IMG/VR virus record: IMGVR_UViG_3300031839_000574
Location: 1-23,168 of that record
Strand: one strand, 5' to 3'
Source: a virus
Length of the DNA stretch: 23,168 bases
Made by a program: the position numbers and the translations under genes. Each line of letters starts with the position of its first letter. Positions within the stretch are counted from its first letter, which is position 1. This document shows, piece by piece, positions 1-6,590 of this stretch. The notes beneath the pieces were generated by a model. It was given only the letters and a program-made list of their open reading frames with translations. It was not told the DNA's origin and made no database searches.

Positions 1-666
1 ATAGAAACCGATGCAATGAAATTTGGAACTGCAGTGCATACTGCAATGCTTGAAAGTGATCAATTTTACAATGACTATCACATTATGCCAAAGGTTGATG
101 GGCGCACAAAAGAGGGCAAGGCACTCAAGGCGCAACACATTGAAAATGCAAAGGGAAAAATTGTGTTGGATGAATACGATCACGAGCGCATCAAAACCAT
201 TATGGAAAACTTAAAAAATAATGAATTAGCGCAAAAGTATTGCAATGGTGAAATTGAAGTTTCACATTATGGGCAAATGGATGGTGTTGATATTCGTGTT
301 CGACCTGATTGCAAAAACTCAATTGCGGGATGGGTTTCGGATGTTAAAACTTGTCAAGACAATTCACCTGAAAAGTTTAGATTGGATGTGCTTAAATATA
401 GATACGATATTCAAGCGGCATTTTATTGTGATGCATTGGGATTTGATCCAAAAGAATTCCGTTTTATTGCGGTTGAAACAAATCATCCATTTTCAATTGA
501 GGTGTATGGTTTGAGTGATGAAATGATTGAACTTGGTCGTAATGGCAACGCATACAAAATGGGATACAAACAGGCACTTGACAATTGGAAATTCTATAAG
601 GAAACCGATGTGGCACTGGGATATGAATCAACAAATCGAAATGAAGATGGGAGTATCATTATCTAA
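1..666 (+). CDS. RecE-like PD-(D/E)XK exonuclease (5' end cut off by window)
   Basis: The reading frame is open to the left edge, so the true start is probably outside; the first ATG inside is at 16. Counting from that ATG, the pattern is that of the RecE/exodeoxyribonuclease VIII-like family (Cas4/RecB nuclease fold): a GTAVHTAML block with H8, an acidic residue D98 in RVRPD, the D109-x-K111 pair in VSDVKTC, and Q133 in DIQAAFYCDAL. Such enzymes resect 5' strands of double-stranded ends so that a single-strand annealing protein can recombine them. No RecT/Erf-type partner is present downstream; it may lie upstream of the window. The stop overlaps the start of the next gene. The nuclease family is confident; the specific RecE role is inferred. 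Confidence 0.8.
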   Translation: METDAMKFGTAVHTAMLESDQFYNDYHIMPKVDGRTKEGKALKAQHIENAKGKIVLDEYDHERIKTIMENLKNNELAQKYCNGEIEVSHYGQMDGVDIRVRPDCKNSIAGWVSDVKTCQDNSPEKFRLDVLKYRYDIQAAFYCDALGFDPKEFRFIAVETNHPFSIEVYGLSDEMIELGRNGNAYKMGYKQALDNWKFYKETDVALGYESTNRNEDGSIII

Positions 667-1132
667 AAAATTGACTTTAAAAGAAGTTGCAATGAATGAA
701 AAACGTAAACTTGTTGAAAAGGTAAATTATTCAAACATTGTCAAATCATCTATTCACGATTTTTTCAAAATTGATATCAATCAAAAAACCCGCAAACGTG
801 AAGTAGTGGAGGCACGTTTTATGTTTTATGAATTATGTCGCAGAAATAGAATGAGTTTGTCGCAAATTGGTCGTTTTGTTGGTAAGGATCACGCAACAGT
901 ATTGCATGGAACAAAACGTTTTGAAATACTTTGTGAAGTTGATGTTGATTTTGAAAAGAATTTTCAAGCGTTGAAATCAATTGTTGATTTTAGATCATCA
1001 CGAAAAGTTGTGCCAAAATTAAGCGGAAAATCACTTTCACATCAACTTGCTGATGCTTTGAATTTAATTGAAAAACTGGAAAATGAAATTGACACTTTGA
1101 GAATTCAAATTGCAAAATGTGAAAATCAATGA
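641..1132 (+). CDS. DnaA domain IV-like DNA-binding protein
   Basis: The centre closely follows the C-terminal, DnaA box-binding domain of bacterial DnaA. A basic segment RKREVVEARFMFYELCRR is followed by a helix-turn-helix ending in GKDHATVLHGTKRFE, matching the DnaA signature (G-x-[RK]-D-H-[ST/A]-T-[LIVM]) at about residues 76-90. No AAA+ ATPase is present, so it could bind DNA but not oligomerise with ATP like DnaA. The C-terminus (LIEKLENEIDTLRIQIAK) is a short coiled coil that could dimerise it. Possible starts are ATG 641, 647 or 692; 641 fits the overlapping style of the operon, while 692 has a purine-rich leader. It sits between nuclease genes and just upstream of the initiator-like gene, which suggests a role in replication control or in competing for host DnaA sites. 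That role is inference. Confidence 0.75.
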   Translation: MKMGVSLSKKLTLKEVAMNEKRKLVEKVNYSNIVKSSIHDFFKIDINQKTRKREVVEARFMFYELCRRNRMSLSQIGRFVGKDHATVLHGTKRFEILCEVDVDFEKNFQALKSIVDFRSSRKVVPKLSGKSLSHQLADALNLIEKLENEIDTLRIQIAKCENQ

Positions 1133-1539
1133 TATTTTTTCCTAATTTTGTTAAAACCGCAACAAAAATGGCAAAGGGATTCCATAAATATTTGGGCAAT
1201 GAGGACAAATTGCAACATCAGGTGATGAATTTTATTGAATTGCAATATCCTGATGCGTTATGTGCGCACGTTCCCAATGAAGGGAGGCGCACTCCTTTTG
1301 AGCGGTTTAAATTCAAATATCTTGGTGGCAAATCGGGGATTCCAGATATATTGATTTTTGATTGCAACAATGATTTCAATGGTTTGGCAATTGAATTAAA
1401 AGCGGGAAACAATAAAGCAACAAGGAATCAATTGATTTGGCTTGATCGTTTGAATGCAAAAGGATGGGCAACGTATTGCCTCAATGATTTTGAAAAGGTT
1501 GTTGATGTAATAAAAAAATACTTTGGTAATGAAATATAG
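1129..1539 (+). CDS. VRR-NUC domain nuclease
   Basis: This 136-residue protein has the compact VRR-NUC form of the PD-(D/E)XK fold. It shows GIPDIL (D73) and AIELKAG (E89-x-K91), then a conserved-looking Q101 and W in NQLIWLDRL, and a KGWATY strand. Free-standing VRR-NUC proteins are common in phage replication regions and are thought to cut branched or structured DNA; the domain is also the nuclease of eukaryotic FAN1. ATG 1129 overlaps the stop of the preceding gene (ATGA), implying translational coupling. A second in-frame ATG at 1168 (MAKGFHKYLG) would give a more typical VRR-NUC N-terminus. The fold is confident; the substrate is unknown. Confidence 0.8.
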   Translation: MIFFPNFVKTATKMAKGFHKYLGNEDKLQHQVMNFIELQYPDALCAHVPNEGRRTPFERFKFKYLGGKSGIPDILIFDCNNDFNGLAIELKAGNNKATRNQLIWLDRLNAKGWATYCLNDFEKVVDVIKKYFGNEI

Positions 1540-1771
1540 AAACGTTTATTTTGATGAGGAAAATCAAAAGGTGCGATGGACAATGAATAACACTGCGGAT
1601 CTTGCGGTTTCGTATGAATATCTTGGCACAATGTCAAGGGTTGAAATTGATTTGCTTGTTGAAATTCTTTGGGAATTGTATGGTGATAATAACATAACTT
1701 TTTTGGAGTTTGCCAAAACGTTTGGTGACCTCCGCACATTTTGTGATCAATTGAAACAGATCACGAGTTAA
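1529..1771 (+). CDS. Hypothetical small acidic protein
   Basis: An 80-residue protein with no domain I recognise. I start it at ATG 1529 (MKYRNVYFDEEN) rather than the TTG two codons earlier; it overlaps the VRR-NUC gene by 11 bases. The N-terminal third reads as beta-strand-like (YRNVYFDEENQKVRW). The rest is predicted helical and hydrophobic/acidic (VEIDLLVEILWELYG, FLEFAKTFGDLRTFCDQL). There is no signal peptide or membrane segment. The overlap and strand place it in the replication operon. Function unknown. Confidence 0.6.
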   Translation: MKYRNVYFDEENQKVRWTMNNTADLAVSYEYLGTMSRVEIDLLVEILWELYGDNNITFLEFAKTFGDLRTFCDQLKQITS

Positions 1772-1791
1772 TAATTTAGAAACAGAAAAAA

Positions 1792-2667
1792 ATGGTTGTA
1801 AACAGAATTTACAAACCTGATCATTTTGATAGGTTTGCGGTTATTCCGACCGATATATTTAGAAAAAAGGGAATCACGATGTCTGCATCTGGATTGTATT
1901 GTTGGCTATTTTCACACGATGCCAAACAAAAAATGACAATGGCATTCATTCAAGGGCATTTCAAGGATGGAAAGGATGCCATCACTTCAAAAATAAAGGA
2001 ACTGGAATCACTTGGGTTTTTAAAACGTGAGGAGGTGCGTGAAAATGGAAAGTTTTCAGGATACAATTTTCGGATGATTGTGCCAACCGTAGCGGAAAAA
2101 ACCGTTGCGGGAAAAACCGTCGCGGTTAATCCGCACCAAAGTAATATATATAATATACAAGATCATGTACAAGATCATATACAATATCATAATAAAAGTA
2201 ATAATATACCACAAAGCGTTGAAACCGCTTTGCAGCATTTTATTTTGTTATTCCCAAAAAAGTATCAACCAACAACCGATGCGCAAAAATTAAAGTGGGC
2301 GGAATGCCTTGAGCGCATTGAAAGGATTGATGGATACAATTTGCGTGAAGTGTATCAAATGGCAAAGAAACTGCGTGAGGATCAATTTTGGAGTGGCAAT
2401 TTCCTTTCACTATTAAAATTGCGAAACAAGGATAAAAATGGCATTTTGTACATTCACCGCTTTATGGATGGGCAAAAAACAGAAAAGCCACAAGCGTACA
2501 AGTTGATCCCAAACCTCATCAAGTTTTACAAATACAATGATCCTGCGGGAAAACCAATGATTGGCGCAATCACTAAAAATGCGGAGTTGGATGATTTCGC
2601 ACTGGTGTACAAACTTGGCACAACGGAATATGAAAATTTAAAAAAATATCTTGATGCAAAAGGATAA
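1792..2667 (+). CDS. Winged-helix replication initiator / replisome organiser-like protein
   Basis: The N-terminal ~100 residues look like the HTH_36-type winged helix of phage replisome organisers: FAVIPTDIFRKKGITMSASGLYCWL, then a helix-turn-helix (DGKDAITSKIKELESLGFLKR) and a wing ending in YNFRMIVP. A low-complexity linker (about residues 98-140) follows, encoded by tandem DNA repeats and an AT-only stretch. The C-terminal ~150 residues resemble the helicase-loading half of DnaD/lambda O-like proteins only in position and length. In lambda O and in several Gram-positive phages the origin lies inside the initiator gene, between its DNA-binding and helicase-loading halves, as the repeats do here. 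The primase-helicase lies about 0.8 kb downstream. An A-rich leader precedes ATG 1792 and no Shine-Dalgarno is visible. Family assignment is moderately sure. Confidence 0.7.
   Translation: MVVNRIYKPDHFDRFAVIPTDIFRKKGITMSASGLYCWLFSHDAKQKMTMAFIQGHFKDGKDAITSKIKELESLGFLKREEVRENGKFSGYNFRMIVPTVAEKTVAGKTVAVNPHQSNIYNIQDHVQDHIQYHNKSNNIPQSVETALQHFILLFPKKYQPTTDAQKLKWAECLERIERIDGYNLREVYQMAKKLREDQFWSGNFLSLLKLRNKDKNGILYIHRFMDGQKTEKPQAYKLIPNLIKFYKYNDPAGKPMIGAITKNAELDDFALVYKLGTTEYENLKKYLDAKG
2085..2129 (+). repeat. Three tandem 15-bp repeats (candidate iterons)
   Basis: Three head-to-tail 15-bp units occupy 2085-2099, 2100-2114 and 2115-2129. The shared core is AACCGTnGCGG. Each unit encodes five residues (TVAEK, TVAGK, TVAVN) of the initiator-like protein's linker. 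The GC-rich core stands out against AT-rich flanks. They look like binding sites for a replication initiator. Confidence 0.7.
2130..2200 (+). other. Candidate replication origin core: AT-only block plus 12-bp repeats
   Basis: A 16-base A/T-only block (2142-2157) follows the 15-bp repeats. It is followed by three near-identical 12-bp units: 2158-2169 (CAAGATCATGTA), 2170-2181 (CAAGATCATATA) and 2182-2193 (CAATATCATAAT). The layout of GC-rich repeats, AT-rich block and second repeat array inside an initiator-like gene is what an iteron origin with a DNA-unwinding element would look like. No DnaA box (TTATNCACA) was seen in this segment. Confidence 0.5.
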
Positions 2668-3169
2668 AACATATTTTTTAGATGAGTGGGAAAGCGATTT
2701 GATACGTTTTCACGCAAAACAAAGGCAAATAAACAAGGAACGCAGTGGCATTGATGGTTTGGGTACTGTGAATGATAATAGTGGCTTAGAACTCAATTAT
2801 GTGGGTTTTGCTGCGGAATACATATTTTGTAGGGAAATGAATTTGATGCCTGATTTTAGTGTTGGCAACACTTCAAAGATAAAAGGTACGGACAAATATG
2901 ATGCAACGTGGAATGGATGGAGCGTTGATGTAAAGTGTTCACGAAATATCAACAATCCAATGATGATTCCAAAGTACTCAATTTGTGATGTGGATATATT
3001 TGCCTTTTTTCAAGGTAATAACAGGAGGTTTGAGTTTAAAGGATTTGCAACCAATGGGATGGTTTTCAATGAAAAACGTTTGAGGCACACTCGTGTTTTG
3101 TCTTACGTGCTTGAGCCATTTGATATGCTTACAATGGATGAACTAATTTTTTTAAAAACTAAAATATGA
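2654..3169 (+). CDS. PD-(D/E)XK nuclease-like protein (resolvase-like)
   Basis: 171 residues from ATG 2654 (a TTG lies one codon earlier); it overlaps the initiator-like gene by 14 bases. Features of a PD-(D/E)XK nuclease fold are visible: an early glutamate in NYVGFAAEYIFCREM, an aspartate in KYDATWNGW, and the catalytic-type D-x-K in SVDVKCS. A beta-rich tail follows (CDVDIFAFFQG, FEFKGFATNGMVF). This arrangement matches a family of phage proteins usually annotated as restriction-endonuclease-like or Holliday-junction-resolvase-like. In this position, between initiator and primase-helicase genes, a role in processing branched intermediates is plausible but not shown. Confidence 0.6.
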   Translation: MQKDKTYFLDEWESDLIRFHAKQRQINKERSGIDGLGTVNDNSGLELNYVGFAAEYIFCREMNLMPDFSVGNTSKIKGTDKYDATWNGWSVDVKCSRNINNPMMIPKYSICDVDIFAFFQGNNRRFEFKGFATNGMVFNEKRLRHTRVLSYVLEPFDMLTMDELIFLKTKI

Positions 3170-3396
3170 AAGAACAGGATTTGATAAATTTAGGATTCAA
3201 TAAGGAATTTGGTGATGGTTTTTATTATTATGTTTATGACTTTGCAAAGGGTTTCTCGTTAATAACAAACGCTAATGATGAACTAATAAATGGGGGGTGG
3301 GTTGTTGAGGTATTTGAAACAAGCGATAAGATACAATTCATAAACATAGACAACGTAAAGAAATTAATAAATTTAATTAATAAAACAAAAAAATGA
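3166..3396 (+). CDS. Hypothetical small protein
   Basis: A 76-residue protein whose ATG overlaps the preceding stop (ATGA). It begins MKEQDLINLGFNKEFGDGFYYYVYDF, a pattern I associate with small conserved phage proteins of unknown role. It alternates aromatic beta-strand-like segments (FYYYVYDF, GWVVEVFE) and ends in a lysine/asparagine-rich helix (NVKKLINLINKTKK). There is no membrane segment. The frame is intact and fits the operon, so it is probably real. Function unknown. Confidence 0.6.
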   Translation: MKEQDLINLGFNKEFGDGFYYYVYDFAKGFSLITNANDELINGGWVVEVFETSDKIQFINIDNVKKLINLINKTKK

Positions 3397-3506
3397 AACT
3401 AAACAGAAATCAAAAATTCATAATGAAAGCGGGAATTTATTTTGCGATTATTTATGCACTTACTATTCAAATGATGATAATCGGATTAAATTATTTTTTA
3501 AGTTAG
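3393..3506 (+). CDS. 37-residue single-pass membrane microprotein
   Basis: ATG 3393 overlaps the stop of the preceding gene (ATGA) and the frame ends TAG at 3504-3506, five bases before the primase gene. The product has a basic N-terminus (MKLNRNQKFIMK) and one hydrophobic helix rich in I, A, M and L (about residues 13-33), so the predicted orientation is N-terminus inside. It fills the only gap between two certain genes without leaving noncoding DNA. Homology cannot be judged at this length. Confidence 0.5.
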   Translation: MKLNRNQKFIMKAGIYFAIIYALTIQMMIIGLNYFLS

Positions 3507-3510
3507 CAAA

Positions 3511-5187
3511 ATGAAACAGAAACTTGAAAACCTTGGAATTGTCCTGAAAAAACAATCAGGATACGAAAAAACAACTTGTCCTAAATGCTCACACACACGC
3601 AAAAAGAAAAATGATCCTTGTTTGTCGGTTACGATTGATGAAGGTGTGTACAATTGCCATAACTGCGGATGGAGCGGGAGCGTAAAGTTTGAGCGCAAAA
3701 AAGAATACATCAAACCTCCAAAAGTGAGTGTTGATTTGAATGATCGTGTTGTGGATTGGTTTGCACAACGTGGAATCACTGAGCCAACATTAGCGCACTG
3801 GAAAATTGGTGAATCACTTGAATATATGCCACAAGTGCAAAAGAAAAGGCGGTGCATCAACTTCAATTATTTTCGTGGAGGTGAACTCATCAATGTAAAA
3901 TTTAGGGATGCGGAAAAGAATTTCAAACTCGTTTCGGGTGCTGAATTGATTTTTTATGGCATTGATAATTTAAAAGATGTTGATCGGTGTTACATTGTGG
4001 AGGGTGAAATGGATGCGCTTTCATTGCACGAGGCGGGATTGTATTCCGTTTGCTCCGTTCCAAATGGTGCATCAAAGGGCAATCAAAAACTTGAATACCT
4101 TGATAATTGCTTTAAGTACTTTAAAAACAAAAAGGAAATCATTCTTTGCACTGATAATGATGATGCGGGATTGCAGTTGCGTAATGAATTAGCAAGGCGG
4201 TTTGGCAACTATCGTTGCAAATACGTTGAATTCGGGCAATACAAGGATGCGAATGAGGTATTGATATCAAAAGGAGCGGAAACGCTGCGAAACATCATCA
4301 AGGATGCGAAAAACTTTCCTTTGGAGGGGGTGTTGAATATAAATAACATTTGGGATAATGTTTTATCCTACAATGAAAAGGGCATCAAAAACTATTCACT
4401 TGGAATGGGTGAATCGGATTCGTATTTCAAAATTGCAATGGGTGAATGGAGCGTTGTCACTGGGATTCCCAATTCGGGAAAATCGGATGTTGTGGATCAG
4501 GTGCTTTGCAACTTGGCCACGAAATATGATTTTAGATGCGCAATGTTTTCACCTGAATCATTTCCCTATGAAGGGCATATAAAACGAATTGCCAACAAAC
4601 TAAATGAAAAAATGTGCAATTCGGATGACTTAAACAACACAAAGGATTTCATTGAGGATCATTTTTATTGGATAAAAATCGACCTTGAAAACCTTACATT
4701 GAAAGGTATTTTGGATGCGTTTCGGGAATTGGTATTTCAAAAGGGAATCAACGTTTGTGTGATTGATCCTTGGAATATGCTTGATCATTCAGCGCAAAGG
4801 GATTTCAGCTACATTGGGCGGGTGCTTTCAGAAATTACGCAATTTTGCCAACAAACAAACACGCATCTTTTTTTGGTGGCACATCCACGAAAAATTGAAT
4901 CGGTTGAGGGTGTATATAAAAAACCAACTTTGTACGATATTTCAGGAAGTGCGGATTTTTTTAATAAGGCATACAATGGAATTGTTGTGTATAGGTGTAT
5001 TGGGCAAAAAACCAAATACAAATCCGATGCGGTGCGCTTGTACATTGAAAAGGTGAAACGCAAGGAAAACGGGCAATTGGGGGATTTTGAAGTTGCTCCA
5101 GATTTCACAAATGGCGGGGTGTATAAACCGCTTGAGGCGGAAAACAAAAAATTTGAAGTGATAAAAGATACAAATGTTCCATTTTAA
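3511..5187 (+). CDS. Bifunctional DNA primase-helicase (T7 gp4/Twinkle type)
   Basis: 558 residues with three clear parts. First, a four-cysteine zinc finger (C23, C26, C49, C52; TCPKC and NCHNCGW) as in DnaG/T7 gp4 primases. Second, a TOPRIM domain with VEGEMDAL (E164, E166) and TDNDDAG (D215, D217). Third, a RecA-fold DnaB-like helicase with Walker A GIPNSGKS (318-325), Walker B CVIDPW (416-421) and an H3-like HLFLVAHPRK (452-461). It would unwind the fork and prime the lagging strand, giving the phage independence from host DnaB/DnaG. The size matches T7 gp4 (566 residues). No phage DNA polymerase is seen in the window, so host Pol III or a gene outside it must serve. Confidence 0.95.
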   Translation: MKQKLENLGIVLKKQSGYEKTTCPKCSHTRKKKNDPCLSVTIDEGVYNCHNCGWSGSVKFERKKEYIKPPKVSVDLNDRVVDWFAQRGITEPTLAHWKIGESLEYMPQVQKKRRCINFNYFRGGELINVKFRDAEKNFKLVSGAELIFYGIDNLKDVDRCYIVEGEMDALSLHEAGLYSVCSVPNGASKGNQKLEYLDNCFKYFKNKKEIILCTDNDDAGLQLRNELARRFGNYRCKYVEFGQYKDANEVLISKGAETLRNIIKDAKNFPLEGVLNINNIWDNVLSYNEKGIKNYSLGMGESDSYFKIAMGEWSVVTGIPNSGKSDVVDQVLCNLATKYDFRCAMFSPESFPYEGHIKRIANKLNEKMCNSDDLNNTKDFIEDHFYWIKIDLENLTLKGILDAFRELVFQKGINVCVIDPWNMLDHSAQRDFSYIGRVLSEITQFCQQTNTHLFLVAHPRKIESVEGVYKKPTLYDISGSADFFNKAYNGIVVYRCIGQKTKYKSDAVRLYIEKVKRKENGQLGDFEVAPDFTNGGVYKPLEAENKKFEVIKDTNVPF

Positions 5188-5198
5188 AAATCAGGAAA

Positions 5199-5327
5199 AT
5201 GAAAAGAAACTACACAAAAACAATAGCGTGGGCAATCATTGCAGCAATCACAATTGGAGTGTGGGTTTGTGCTTACAATGTAATAACAATTTTTTATGAA
5301 GCGATTCAAGTTTGCTCCAACGGGTGA
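5199..5327 (+). CDS. 42-residue single-pass membrane microprotein
   Basis: The frame starts at ATG 5199, preceded by CAGGAAA, one of the few Shine-Dalgarno-like leaders in the window. It reads MKRNYTKTIAWAIIAAITIG and onward, with one hydrophobic helix (about residues 8-33) and a short C-terminus containing C39. The basic N-terminus predicts an inside orientation. Its last 32 bases overlap the next gene. It has no recognised family and may be a host-envelope modifier or simply an unknown phage microprotein. Confidence 0.45.
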   Translation: MKRNYTKTIAWAIIAAITIGVWVCAYNVITIFYEAIQVCSNG

Positions 5328-5523
5328 AATGCAAAAGGCAATGAGTTGGTGCTTTAAAAATGGCATCAAGCAATATGTTGTGCCTCGCAAAAACGAGTTC
5401 TGGATTGTGCTTGATCACAAAGGAAACAAACGCAATTCACCAAAGGCATACGCAAAAATTGATGAAGCGCATCAAAAGATTTGGGAAATATATTTGTACT
5501 TTTACAAAAAACACAAGGGATGA
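5296..5523 (+). CDS. Hypothetical small basic protein
   Basis: 75 residues, basic, starting at ATG 5296 inside the end of the previous microprotein gene. It contains MKRFKFAPTGEMQKAMSWCFKNG at the N-terminus and an aromatic-rich C-terminus (IWEIYLYFYKKHKG). The sequence looks like a compact soluble alpha/beta fold (IKQYVVPRKNEFWIVLDHKG could form two strands). It has no membrane segment and no family I recognise. The next gene starts in its stop codon (ATGA). Confidence 0.55.
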   Translation: MKRFKFAPTGEMQKAMSWCFKNGIKQYVVPRKNEFWIVLDHKGNKRNSPKAYAKIDEAHQKIWEIYLYFYKKHKG

Positions 5524-5696
5524 ATCTTGCAATCACTTTTTTTCCAATATATGGTTTAACCATTGGCATTAACTACATTGATTCCGATTTGCAAGGGATT
5601 GAACGTACTGATGGAATGCGTGAACACGTTTTTCAAATACTTTTGTTTGTGTTTGGTTTCAACATCATTTGGTATTCTTATGAGGCGGAAAGTTAA
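5520..5696 (+). CDS. 58-residue hydrophobic small protein
   Basis: ATG 5520 sits in an ATGA overlap with the preceding stop; a longer reading from an upstream ATG at 5481 would run through the previous gene and is less likely. The product has two hydrophobic stretches (MNLAITFFPIYGLTIGI and VFQILLFVFGFNIIWYSY) separated by a polar loop (SDLQGIERTDGMREH). This fits a two-helix membrane hairpin. It overlaps the start of the ParB-like gene by 17 bases. Function unknown. Confidence 0.5.
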   Translation: MNLAITFFPIYGLTIGINYIDSDLQGIERTDGMREHVFQILLFVFGFNIIWYSYEAES

Positions 5697-6120
5697 TATC
5701 GCATCAATCAAACCGAATCCAGACAATCCACGATTTGTCAAGGATTCAAAATTCAAAAAGTTAGTAAAATCAATCAAGGAATTTCCTGAAATGCTTGAAA
5801 AGCGACCAATCATCGTTGATGAAAATATGGTTGTATTGGGTGGCAATATGCGCCTCAAAGCGTGTAAAAGTGCGGGATTGTTTGAAGTGTGGATTGATAA
5901 GGCAATTGGATGGAGTGATGAAAAGAAAAAAGAATTTATCATCAAGGACAATGTTGGATTTGGTGAATGGGATTGGGATATATTGGCAAACGAATGGGAT
6001 GCCAATGATTTGGATGATTGGGGTTTGGATGTGTGGCAAGATGCTACACAAAATGATGATCAGGATGATTCACCAAAAGAAAACGAGCCAAAAGAATTTT
6101 GTGAATACTGCGGAAAATGA
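5680..6120 (+). CDS. ParB/sulfiredoxin-like domain protein
   Basis: I start this at ATG 5680 (MRRKVNIASIKPN); the frame is open further upstream but that part overlaps a better microprotein gene. Residues 1-75 follow the ParB N-terminal/sulfiredoxin-like pattern: SIKPNPDNPRF, a KLVKSIKEF helix, RPIIVDENMVVLGGNMRLKA (the GGNMR nucleotide-binding-type motif at 54-58). An acidic tryptophan-rich tail follows (GEWDWDILANEWDANDLDDWGL). Phages often carry such domains alone or fused to DNA methyltransferases; some bind CTP or act as nucleases. The protein ends in CEYCGK, half of a zinc-knuckle with no second half. The role is uncertain. Confidence 0.75.
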   Translation: MRRKVNIASIKPNPDNPRFVKDSKFKKLVKSIKEFPEMLEKRPIIVDENMVVLGGNMRLKACKSAGLFEVWIDKAIGWSDEKKKEFIIKDNVGFGEWDWDILANEWDANDLDDWGLDVWQDATQNDDQDDSPKENEPKEFCEYCGK

Positions 6121-6284
6121 AAACATACTTTGAAACAAACGAAACCAAAATTGGAACTTTCATATTTGGATTCAACAAACATCACCAAACATTCATTAAG
6201 AAAAACACATTTTTTGCAAATGATGAATACCATTTTACCATCGCTGCAATAGGGTTTTTCATCTTATGGATTAAAAAAGTTTAA
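6117..6284 (+). CDS. 55-residue small protein with C-terminal hydrophobic segment
   Basis: ATG 6117 overlaps the ParB-like stop (ATGA) and the frame closes with TAA at 6282-6284. The N-terminal part is polar and aromatic (MKTYFETNETKIGTFIFGFN, then HHQTFIKKNTFF). The C-terminus is a possible membrane helix (FTIAAIGFFILWIKKV) ending in lysines. It is the last gene before the promoter at 6302, so it probably ends the early operon. No family recognised. Confidence 0.45.
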   Translation: MKTYFETNETKIGTFIFGFNKHHQTFIKKNTFFANDEYHFTIAAIGFFILWIKKV

Positions 6285-6301
6285 TTTTTTTTACTTTTTA
6301 C

Positions 6302-6332
6302 TTGTGGGAAAGAATTTTTTCTCATATATTTG
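6302..6332 (+). promoter_or_regulatory. Bacteroidota-type promoter with internal near-palindrome
   Basis: A -33-like TTG (6302-6304) is followed after 20 bases by TATATTTG (6325-6332), a perfect match to the -7 consensus TAnnTTTG. Between them lies GGGAAAGAATTTTTTC (6306-6321). Its last 14 bases are an inverted repeat with one mismatched pair, and the identical 16-mer occurs in the promoter at 15392-15422. A palindrome between the two promoter boxes is where a repressor would bind. Confidence 0.7.
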
Positions 6333-6353
6333 TATCAACAAAAACAAACAGAT

Positions 6354-6569
6354 ATGAAACTTCAAGCAACAGATTTAAAATTCGGACAAACAATTCAATA
6401 CGTTGATATGGCAAACCCTAACACAAAATATAAAGTTTTGGGAGCAACAAAAAAATACCTTTATGCAAGAGGTTTGGAAACTAATTTCCTTGAAAGAATT
6501 GAATTGCACAATACATTTGTTGAAAATAAAAGTTTAACAGATGGATTCAATAGATGGTGTTTAGCATAA
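6354..6569 (+). CDS. Hypothetical 71-residue protein in its own transcription unit
   Basis: Starts at ATG 6354 (MKLQATDLKFGQTIQYVDMA), 22 bases after the -7 box at 6325-6332, with an A-rich leader. An upstream TTG in the same frame (6330) lies inside the promoter and is rejected. The protein is small, soluble and mixed: KYKVLGATKKYLYARGLE suggests beta strands, perhaps a small SH3-like or KOW-like barrel, but this is only an impression. It is bounded by a promoter and a strong terminator, so it is expressed alone. The promoter palindrome suggests regulation. Function unknown. Confidence 0.65.
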   Translation: MKLQATDLKFGQTIQYVDMANPNTKYKVLGATKKYLYARGLETNFLERIELHNTFVENKSLTDGFNRWCLA

Positions 6570-6590
6570 CCAAAACCAATTCAAAAAAAT

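Noticed and set aside
4358-4582. Alternative + strand frames within the primase-helicase gene
   Set aside because: They overlap conserved Walker A coding sequence in another frame and have no start context or domain.
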